Source: Aspidiotus rigidus (lineage: Eukaryota; Arthropoda; Insecta; Hemiptera; Diaspididae). From it: DNA of 64,000 nucleotides. The position numbers were made by a program, and so were the translations under genes. This document shows, piece after piece, positions 24,194 through 35,200 of the stretch. The notes below the pieces were generated by a model. The model saw nothing but the letters and a program-made list of their open reading frames with translations, did not search any database and had not been told where the DNA came from. The stretch is taken from contig JAVHKY010000030.1 of assembly GCA_035079385.1 (NCBI GenBank), positions 8,161,001-8,225,000 of the forward strand. The letters run 5' to 3'. The stretch's first letter is position 1; the number at the start of each line of letters is the position of its first letter.

Positions 24194-24860
24194 GAGCCAA
24201 ATAGAAAAAGATCATGTTTCATGTCTGCTGTACCATATGTAAGGTTTTCACTTCATTTTCATTATTAACCTGATATACTTTCTATTCGGCTGAGTGGCTC
24301 ACAGCTGTGGTAGTGTTCGAAGCCAAGGCTTAATATGAGAAGCCTAGACCTAGTGTACAGCTGATATAAAGTGAGCCTCGACTTTATGTAGGGAGGCGAG
24401 AGCTAGTATAAGCCTAGTATAACGTTAGTATACTGCACTCTTAGTATACAGCTAGTATAAACTGCATGGAGCAAACAGTGTTCGTGGAAGGAGGCATAGA
24501 AAGCCTAAACCTAATTAAAGCTAAGTTTTTGGACATTCTTTATAGATCTAGTGTAAGCTTAGCATAAATATATACTAGGAATGCCTGATAAACAGTATGC
24601 TATAGCTATAGGTTGATAGCTAAGCTGTAGCCTAGTAGAAGCCAGACTTGCTTAGGCCTAGTATAGAAGATCGTAGACCCATAGTATATGCCTGGTATAA
24701 CTTGAGTATATTGCACTAGTATAAACTGGGGGCAGGGAAAGCGAATTCGCAGAATTCTGAATCACTCACGGGATAAAGAAGGGTGAAGGAGGGGGGGGGG
24801 GTACTCGTAGAATTTCAAATCAGGAGTCGGGGGTCAGTAAAGACATGAAACATGTCAAAA
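24194..24860. repeat. Dispersed repeat family R, copy A
   Basis: Bounded by GAGCCAAATA..CATGTTTCATGTC at left and AGACATGAAACATGTCAAAA at right, so the last 16 bases or so form an inverted repeat. The interior repeats short words (AGCCTAGTATAA, CTAGTATAA). Copies B (30691-31107) and C (59113-59492) share both ends and the block GTACTCG..ATTTTCAAAT..GGGG before the right end. Non-coding; probably a non-autonomous transposon. Confidence 0.7.
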
Positions 24861-27290
24861 TACAAACCTAGTGATTAGCATTAGAGTTTGATGTCAAGTA
24901 GACCTTTACACCAGATTTTATCCAATATGCTGGTATATGTACGAGTGAGTCAGCTCATCACATATGCAGTTTCAGCATTAAATCTTGTAAATTCATCAAA
25001 ATCTAAAATCTACATTTTTTTTTCGTTTCCTCTTCATAGGTCGTCCATTTCATTATCATTGTCATGTTTGTCTTCTTTCAATCAACTATTTTGGTAAAAA
25101 ATGTTCATGTATGTAGAACAACAGGTTAGCACATTGCAATCCTGCATAGAAGAAATGTAAAAGAAGGGTACAAGATTGTGAGTTTCTCTATAGCGAAAAT
25201 TACAAATACCGCAATTTCAGCTTACTCCTTTGAGTTTTCCCGTCTTATTATGTTTAACTGTAAGCTAGAAAATCGAGTCAACTCAACTCGTGTGTGTACT
25301 TTCATAATGTAAGCCTCCATGGGTGATGGAACAGGTGGCAGTGTAGAAAATTGCCCCCCTTCAGACGAACACAAAAGAGTGAGGAAATTGCTTGATTTAG
25401 CAAAATTAAAAGTCAACTAAAAAAATTTTTTTCCCCACTGAGAAAAATTTACTATGTCAGCTATGTAAGCCTCTCATTTTACATACATGGAAACGTTTGA
25501 AGTATTTACAAAACTGGTCCACATCCTAATTACCTATTTATTCAACGTCAAGGGCAAGGGAAGAAGATGTGTGTTAGATTTGAGAGAGTAGGTTCGAGGA
25601 TTTATGAAAACCTACAACTAACTCCAAGGTAAACGTGAATCCATAAAAAATTCTCCTGCCTCAGCCATCTTGCTTTCTGTCACACTCTCAGCTTGATTCT
25701 TGAGCTAATATTCAGTGATGATATGTCAAGTTGTTACGAGCAGACGTTTTCTAAAATATATTGCTCCTATTGGACCCATTTGCACGTTGTATTTTTTGAA
25801 GTTGTTGATCTCTCATAATATTGAGCACCACACTCAATTCAGAAATTTTTTGATCCCTTAGTTCATGACGCTTCAAAATCTGGATACCCAAGTAACTTGA
25901 AAAATAATGCGAAACTGAATTTACTGCGAGGAATCTCTTTCTTCTCAGGTATTTAACTGTAACTGTATGAAGGGACTGATGAATTGTTTAGATAAATGTT
26001 TACAATTTTATTTTCATTCATAAATACGTATTCTTAATTTTTGGGTTTTGTTGAAGTGTATTTTGACATATTATCAGCTCAATTGTTGGAGTGTTTGTGT
26101 CGGATTAGTCGCATCGGTTATCCGATCAATGCGAAATTTTAAGAACTGGTGCCTATTCAATAATAATAATTGGTTCGTGTATAATTTTCACAGTCTCCGT
26201 TAAAATTCATTTACGAAAGTAGGGACCAATTTTTTGGTGATTCTTTCTTTCAAAAATCTATAAGTCTCACGGAGGATACGAAATAAACTTACCAGAATTT
26301 TCATTTTTTTTTGACACGTCTATTTGTTTTTTTTTGTATTATTACAAAACACGGCGAGTATATAAATCACTTCGTACAACTATCACTGTAGTATATAATT
26401 ATACGAAAATTTTGACGCGCATTGTCTTCGTAATATTTAATATCGTGACATCCGGGGTATGAAAAGGCACAACTCGTGAAATAAACTCGTCCCGCAACTT
26501 CTTTCAGTTCGATACCGACACCAGCAATATGAAAGACTAACACGATACTTATTACCTGGTAAGTGAGAAGTATCGCTAAGTATCTCGAGAAAGTGCGAGT
26601 GGGGAAATAATTTACCTTTTCCTAAACAATTTCTTTTTCAAGATTAATGAACCGTGGTATAGGATTTTAATACATCTTTTAAGTTCCGTCTTTGGAAATA
26701 CATGGGTATTGAAATTATACTTCATAGGTCTGTGTAAAATCATGAAAGTTTAAACATTAGGATCAAATATCAGGAAATTTTAATTTTGAATTTATGTTCG
26801 CCCAGGTTATTGATAGCAAAATATCGACGTTCAATTCGTATATAATTATGTAATTGAGTTTGAAAATAAACAACCATTTTCTGGCTTATGAGCTTTTACA
26901 TATTTTTGCAAAAAACCGCTCTAGCAATGTTCTGCTGCTCTTTAATATTCGACCACTTGCTCAACGCTTTCTACCCTTTATTTTGTCTTTCCATTGAATT
27001 CTTGTAAGATGCCTCTTCCGGATCAATAAGAGATAAATTGAAGATAAATTTTTTTGTGCGGCGATATTACTAATGATTTCACAAGAGAAATAGTTCGGCT
27101 CGGCTCGCATATTAAATCAAACAAAAATTTTCAACTTTATAATCAAATAGACAGGGAACTTGTGTTATCGAGGGGGGAGGGTGAGTTGAAGTAAATTTAC
27201 GGCCGCCGTGTGCCGTCCGTCAAACGTGGGACTTATTCGAGTATTGAGCTGTATCTGATAAGGGAATATTTGTAAAAATATACTGGATGG
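24861..27290. other. No supported gene
   Basis: AT-rich sequence with short frames only. Nothing in it matches the repeat families seen elsewhere in the window, and I found no exon with two good splice borders. Confidence 0.3.
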
Positions 27291-27605
27291 TGCAAAAAGA
27301 TGTTGACAGTTGAATGAGGATTTGGACTAAATTTGTTGTAGCGCTAAAACGCGAAACCTTAAATGTAAACTTGGTATGTACGAAGTTTGGATCTTAATTT
27401 TATCTTCAATTTGCGCCTCTACCCAACTTTCTACAACTTTTCTGAGCCGAGTTATGGACCAAATTGTGCCAAAAATTGCTCAATTTGCCAAGATTTCCGA
27501 CTCAAGATACTGAAAATTCTTCCATTTTCAAGCGTCGTATGATTATTGAAATATTATTTTCGGAATCAGCTTAAAATTTCACTTTCGAAATGCATTGCTC
27601 ACAAA
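27291..27605. repeat. Dispersed repeat, copy 2
   Basis: Uninterrupted copy of the repeat whose halves occur at 23480-24060. It shows the natural order: the GTTATGGACCAAA block, the GCCAAAAATTG block, then TTATTTTCGGAATC. This copy makes clear that copy 1 is rearranged. Non-coding. Confidence 0.65.
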
Positions 27606-27959
27606 TAACTCCCATAAAACAGGTCCCTTGTCCGCCTCAATCAACAAAGTTTATGTAGGTAACTCCGAGCAGCTCGCCAGGTGTTCGTTCCTTGAGATGC
27701 TCTTGTGGCCAGGTACCCAGATGAAGAATATTAAAATGGAGTTGACGTAGAAGATAGCGATGAGAGCGCATGTGGATGAAATGAACAGCGGCTGGGGATA
27801 ACATTAAATGATGCTAGGGAATCAGAAATGATTAAAAATGAATGAGTTTCATTGAGAGAACGATTTATAGAATAAGTCGGAGTTCTGAAGATAGGATTTG
27901 AGCGCAATGCTCAAGTGCAGGCAGAGATGAAAGGTGGTGTGAGGCTTACGTGGCTTCGT

Positions 27960-28410
27960 AAGCTTTTTTTTTTTGTTCATTTTTTCCGCCGAAGTAACCC
28001 CGATGAAACAGGTTTCCTGTTGAAATAAGAGGAGAGCAGAAGGGGGGGAGTAGGTAAAGGAATCTCGAAAATTGCATCGTCTAATTTATGGACGTTTCCA
28101 AATCGACTCGAAATCGACGTCGAATTTGAGTTGACTTTTGATTGTATGGAGTTGTAAGTCGATTTTGAGTCGATAAGGTTCACCAAGATGTACGAGGGGG
28201 TAGACTTGAAAAAATTCCTTTTGCCGTCCTATGCATATGAGCGGGAAGAGAATAAGCTCTTGAAGAAATTACAATTTCGAATTCATGAATAAGAAAAAAA
28301 AGACTCGAACAATTTCGACCATTTAGCTTTGATGTAATATCAGGAAAAAGGCTGTCGATTATCGGAATTGAAAACTCCACCCTAAAAAGCAGCCTTCCTG
28401 CTTGCCTCAA
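27960..28410. repeat. Dispersed repeat family S, copy 1
   Basis: Carries the palindromic word AACAGGTTTCCTGTT near 28008 and degenerate GACTTGAAAAAATTCC units of about 45-50 bp, ending in CCTGCTTGCCTCAATTAA. The same blocks recur at 38690-39050, and the AACAGG..CCTGTT core recurs near 27620, 39030, 56660 and 59900. Short frames here are artefacts of the repeat. Confidence 0.55.
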
Positions 28411-29221
28411 TTAACGTATACTTGATGAAAGCAATCCGTTCGCAGTGAATTTTTATGAGTAGAAGCTTGTGAAAGTTTCTCCTCTAAACTAGTATTACGA
28501 TACAAATAGAATGAAGAGAAAAAATCTAATTTCGCAATAAATATTATTCTGTTCATGTTAATGAATTTAGGCCTATTGAAAAAGTAGTTCTTACAAAAAA
28601 TAAAATTATAACAAAAGTATCAATTTCTTCTGTTGTTACTATGTTATTTTAATTACAGGTACAAGGTAGCTCATCAGCGAATTCATGGTTTACATTTAAA
28701 ATAGTTTCACACAAAGATTTTCGAACTTGTAGGCTATGTGATTGTTACCCTCTGCTCTAAAACGACACGAAAGTTTGAAAGGAAAACACCCTATGCTCGC
28801 TCGTCTATTCCATAGACCAACAGAAGGGCTTCTTTCCCAATGTGTAATTTGACTCTGAACGCCGGCTTGTAATCATCAATAATTGGAAAAAAACTTGATG
28901 ATCTTTCGACGGAATGGTAAAAGTCCTAGTTTTAATAGTTTTATGCGTCAGAATTTTCTCGATCACATTCGAAATACGGTTGAATAAAATATGCTTTGTT
29001 TATACAATGAGTAGGTAAAAGGAGTCGATGTTAAAACTAGGCTAATTTATCTCTACTTCACGTATAATTAAGCTAAATTAATAAATGAGTCAAGTACTCA
29101 CTGTACGTTTACAAACACGTACATATTTTAAGTCATTCTTGGATTGTTATATTGAAATAATAGGTAGTCTAATTACGATATGTTAAAATGTATCCGGTGG
29201 TATTCATATTCCATAGGTAGT
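28411..29221. other. 3' flank of the minus-strand gene
   Basis: Expected to hold the 3' UTR of the minus-strand gene whose stop codon is at 29222-29224. AT-rich; I did not find a clear AATAAA on the minus strand within the first several hundred bases. No other gene seen. Confidence 0.35.
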
Positions 29222-32200
29222 TCAATTTTCGCTCATTTTTTCTGAATCTTCTTCGTCTGTCGTCGCACCAGACATATCCTTTCGAATAAGAATCGGCAGT
29301 TGATACAAAATATAATCCAAACTCTCTCGAACTTTTACCGGACGGGGTGCACCATGCCCGGGGCGACTCCAAAATGTGTCCCAATGCTCGAAATGTTTTC
29401 GAGCTGTTTCTTTATCGTCTTCGCTAATCTCCTGGAATTGAAGATTAGAAAGCGTTCTCAGTTCGATGTTAAATACTTAAGTTAATTCACTATTCTATTT
29501 TGAACTCCTAATTTACATATAGAGTGATTGCGCCATAAACTTACGTGCTTAAGCTGTTCTCTCTCATCGATTTGATGCTCCAATACTTCGCTGTATTCTT
29601 TGTCGCTAATTGTAAGGCTGAAATACGAGTGTTTTCAAATTAAAATGAGAATTTGTATCATTTTCTGGAGAGAGAGGAAAAAAATGAAACATACTTTGGT
29701 TTGATATCCAAGGGGCCGGTGACATCTGTTGTTGCTAAGGGATACTTCTTGGCTTTTCTACGCCTAATGGCTAACAAAGGCTCTAATTCGATGCCACCAG
29801 TCAGTTCTTCCTATTCAATAAAGATTGTTCCAGTTGACAAATAGTAGGAAATTTTACCATTTGTGGAATCTATACTAAGGAGTACTCACTAGCCTGATGG
29901 CTTCTTCAATGTGAGGAAACTTTTCTAATAGATCTTTATTGTCTTGAGGATGAGATCCCAATCTACGAAATATTCCCGATTCAGAACCCTGCGTGATTAG
30001 TAATCGAGTATTTTAATATTCGTACAAAGTTATTGTTTAATAGGTTGAGAAAAGTCGTCAAAAAATACGCGTACTCACTAATTCGTGATCTTTGATATCA
30101 TTTCTGACCGTTTGATCACTATCAATACAATGTTTCTCTCGAACTAATTGATCTGTGAACATCAATTTGTCATCATTAGAAAATGATGCAATAAAATGAG
30201 AACTACATCGTGCAATATTAATTCACCTAATTCTTCTCTGTAAGCTTGTTGTTCAGCCAATGGCACCCTATATCTTAAATCAATGTCGACCATTTTTCTT
30301 ACAGGTCCATGCCACTGAAATCTTAGCTGTGGATCCTCAACTCGAGCATTTTTCAAACTTCCGGATGCCGTACGATTGGGTGCTCCGCCCCCTGGTCTTC
30401 CTAATAGAGTAGCGTCGTTCTGACATGGCTGTGACAGTGAAGATTTGCGTAAAATCATTAGCTAAAATTTTTCATGAAATATTTTCCGACTAATTATCTC
30501 TCGGTTACTTTCAAAATCACCGGGGGTAATACATCCATGAATATTTTACGTTTCCTCAACGTATCTTCATTCGGCGCTCCGTGGCCCGGCTTTCCCCAGG
30601 GATTATAATCATCGATTTGTAAATCTTTCATCTAAAAGCAAGCAGGAATCATGCATTGAGAGGAAAAAAAGAAGAGAGATTTTTTGACATAGCCAAATAA
30701 ATGTAGATCATGTTTCATGTCTCTTATATTTTATCAGTCATCTTAAAATATTTAATCTAGGCTTCTACTAGGTCAAGTGCTCGTGAGATATTAATCGTTC
30801 GCCCCCTTTCTTAGTGTCGTACAAATCTGGTATGAGAAATATTTTGAGCTATCAACTTTTATGGGGCTTACTCGCTCCGCTCGTTCGCCCTCTTTCTTGG
30901 TCCCTGTCTCGGTTTAGCATAAGTCTGATATAAAATATTTTGGGCTTTCGCCTCCTTTCATGGTGTTATATAAGAATGGTATGAGAAATATTTTGAGCTA
31001 TTCCACAGGTATAGATTTGCACGCACACGCTTCGTCTCGGCGGAAGTGTACTCGTGAATTTTCAAATAGGGGTACGTTGAGACAAAAGACATGAAACATG
31101 TCAAAATTACGTACTATAATGTACACTCCTTGAATATTTATTCTGAATGAAAATTGGGCCTCTCCTCCTTCCCGCCGAACAAAAATCAACTGATTTTTTT
31201 CTCTTTCATATTATTAGGACTTGTGCCCGCAATATCATTTCAAGATGAGTGGACGTTTTCCAAATATTTTCCCCAGCCTGCTTATAACTTTACTTTTGAG
31301 AGTTTTGATGGAATATTTTATCACAGATCAACCAATTCTTTGATTTTATGACTTATAAGTATAATTAATGATTCCAAGAAGTACTGATTAAGAAAGCTAT
31401 TCCCGGATGATTTCCATCATCGAAAGTTATCATTATAAATATAATTTATAATGCTTGATAACGAATAAGATGCACAGTGGCATTATGAAGTTATCTCTGA
31501 TTGAATTATCTAGATGTAACTTTAACGCTTACGGGAAGGTAAAAAAAACGAGCTCGTTTTACTTTGCTTTCTTTTTCTGTGCTATAATATGTTAGATAAT
31601 TCTTAATGCAGCAATTTTCAAACTTTCTTGTAGCATGACCCACTTTTAACTCAAAAAAATCTAGCGACCCACTGGTGGTGAAAAATCCTACATTGAAGAA
31701 AAAAAGATTTTGACAAAGTGCAGCCCTGTTTTTAGAAATACTATATAATGTGTATGAAAGAAGAACTCATTGAAATTTCGTCTGATGAGATGCTTAAAAT
31801 GGAATTCTATTCTAAGCCTATTGACGTTTTCTGGTCAAGAAGGTGTGGGGAGCATTTAGAATTGTCCAAAGCAGCTTTGAAATTGCTAATACCATTCGCC
31901 ATATCTTATTGCTGTAAAACTACAATTTCGTTGATGGTCAATATCAAAACAAAAAATAGAAGTAGACTTGTTTTGGAACATGATCTAATCGCGTGCGTAT
32001 CGAATATAGTATCACGCGATTCGAGAAAATAGTGAAAGGAAAAAACAAGCTCATGTTTCCCACAGATCTGTCCCTACTGTTTAGTCCGAATATTTCTTTA
32101 ATTTTTAATCGCGGAATTGTTCGCACCGTTTTCATAATTTTATCAGTTTCACTTTACTAGTTTATTATTCTCATTAAAGGGGGAAAAAAATTATTTCATG

Positions 32201-35200
32201 TAAATTTTTCATTACTTCCACTGCAGTTTAATGTGTACAGAGAGGAGCTTAGCTCAGAATTTCGGTTACATGACATTTGCCTGAATCCACATACCTGAAG
32301 GACATTTACCTGAATGAAAATTTCCTGACAGCTAATAACCTGACAGACTGTTATCCCGAAAGCCAATTCCCTGACAATGTTACACCTGACAAGCATTTAC
32401 CTGAAAACTATGCGCCTGACAAAAAAAAATTGTAAACTTTATTCATGCTATTTTTATCATATGGTTATGTTATAACTGATGGTTCTGAGGTACAAGAGCA
32501 AATTGTCATCGTCGTTGTATTTGTCATATTGCGCCACTATACCTTGTATGCGATTTTGGACGTCCAGCCATTTCTTTCTGGGGCTTATCTTCACCTTCTT
32601 CCCCAATGACAGTTCTGCAATACAAGATTCTACAAACGCCTGCTCTTTTTTGACTTCATTGATGAAAGTGTAAATGTCCGGATGGCTTTTTCCGACCAGC
32701 TGGTTAAAACGGTTATGCCAGCCCTCACTATAATTATTCGTTCGATGCGATTTGTTGAGGGCTGACAGATGGTGGTTCCATAGTTGAGGAATGTACCGCG
32801 GAGGGACAGCTCTACGTCGGCCTCGCGCTGGTCTGCCAGAGACATAAGTGTTTTCGAAGTAGTCCAGTAGTGGTTCGAGATCTTCCGGCGCTTCAGCAGC
32901 TAACAATTCGAAAGCGTTTGCAACTTCATCCTGCGGCACAAATGCCAATGCGAGCATCATGTGGACAAACCGGCGCACAGAATGGTCGTCCGGATCATTG
33001 TAGAGACCTTGGAGTCCCTCGCTTGTACCCTTCTGTACACCGATTGGCCGAGATGAAAGAAGCAGCAGCTCACCGGCACGCCCGGATAAACTTCTTTGCA
33101 GGCCCGAATTATGCTCAACTCGAAGTCAGTAACTATTCGCTGAGGCACGCAGATGTTATTGCGATAATCTTCCACCGCTGTGCGTAATACCGTCGCATAT
33201 ACATCTTGCGCTCTCCCTGGTAATAACGCGTAGACTAAGGGCACTGCAACTCCTTCACCTTCTTCAATATTTCGTCTCCTCAGACCCAAGGTAGTGAATA
33301 CCTGAACGAAAATATTCGGTGACACGTCGAATGTTCCATCGAGGAACCAAATACTGCTTTCGCACAATACTTCTATATTCCGGCGTGTGGCAAAAACCAA
33401 CACTCGACTGCTGTCGTGGTCCACGTCCTCGTCCTCACTGTCTGCTCCCTCTGGCTTGGAATTTACAATTTCTATGCAATTCTATTCGACCTACATACTT
33501 CTTTTTTTTTTTTTTTTTTTTTTTTTTCAGGCGCAAAGTTTTCAGGTAAAACATTTCGGGTCGATGTCTGTCGGGTAATATGTTTTCAGGCGAACGTCTT
33601 TCAGGCGAACAGTAAGTCGGGTCCTTAGCTGTCAGGTACTTCTCATTCAGGCAAATGTCTTTCAGGTAAATGTTGTCAGGCAAATGTCAGTTTACCCAGA
33701 ATTTCCTCAATCCCCCTACATTCACAAATTTAATTTAAGGCTATTCTTTGAGGCCTCACCTCGGCAAGCCAAAAGACCTCATCAAATCTCATCAAAACTC
33801 AACTCAATGACATTATTCTATCCGATCCCCATGTGTTTCTAGGAAAATATTCCGAATTATTTCACAATATTGTTTGAAATCCAAAAGAATTGAAAGTCCT
33901 CGGCCGTTTTTTTGGAAAGACAATTTTTCAACGGCTATTCATCTTTTTCCTCAATCTAAAAATGTGCTATCAAGTTGGTAGATATTCAGTGCCATTACGA
34001 GGACTATACTATTGAGGAGAGGGGCAAAAACCTTGGCGTCCGGTGGCTTTTTTTTTGTTCATGTATCATATTTTGTCTGAAGTTTCCTGAATCCCAGCCC
34101 CTAGTCCCAAAATTTGCGAGTTTACACTACCATCTCCCTCACCGCAAGTTGGACAGGGCTCTGAAAATCTGCAAGTTCCACGAGTCGTGAATCCTGCCGC
34201 TAATTCCAAAATTTGCGAGTTCACACCAGCCCCGCTATAGTTCCCCAATCCCCCGAATAATCCTGAATACTATATCTCTTCTCTTCTTTTATAACAAACT
34301 ATGACGTCATCGGTTGGTGACGTCTTCAGCCATGACTTTAAGGCCCCCTCCAACTATGACTTAATTTGAGTTGAGTCTGAAATTTGGACCGCTGTATGTT
34401 AGGTTTTGACTAATAATAGGCCTAGTATAGGTTAGTACACTCTATAGCCAAGTATAATAGAGCCTAAGGAGTATTACCCCAATTCTGAAATCTGCAAGTA
34501 TGCTATCATCAGCTGTGAATTGAGCCTTGTATAAGGGAGACTCGAGCAGTATTACTAATGGACATTCTCAGGAAATTCCTCCGAGCGTGCCCGCGAGCGC
34601 ATTCGACTTTGTTGACGTCATCATTTTCGGGAAAAGGTTCACACACTATAGTTTCAATCATCAAGTTATAAGTATATATGAGAAGGAACTTGAGAACTGG
34701 ACTTAGGGATGACATCATCAACCTAAGTTAGAGGAATTTGTCCAGGCTAGATTAAGTTCAGAGAGGGTCTTCAGGAGATGATTACTGTTCTGTATCTTAC
34801 AACACGATAAATACTTCATCATTATGCTGAGGTACACACAGGTAATACAAGTTGATAAGCATATCAATATTCACTCTCACACAGCTAAAACCTCCCTTAC
34901 CGAAACTTTCCTTTTCGAAGGATGAACTCGCTTTCTTTACGCATCATACGTTTTTCCTTCCACCACGACTTCACAAAAAAATTTAAATCGGTCTTGTACA
35001 TATCTCAGAGACATAATACCGTACGTCTACTCGCTTAAAGATAAAGAAAACGAAAACACAAACAAGACAAGCTGACGAGGTCATAAGGCTTACCGGTTCC
35101 CTGCTGTTATTGCAAAGTTTGGAATGACCTCTAATTTTTTTTTTAGGTTTTAGTAATGATCGAATTTCCAACTGTTCAAACTTATCCAATTGTAGTATTT

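Noticed and set aside
32207..32232. Possible right terminus for the hAT remnant (CACTGCAGTTTAATG)
   Set aside because: The flanking bases do not repeat the 8-mer before the left terminus, and the inverted match to the left end is too short.
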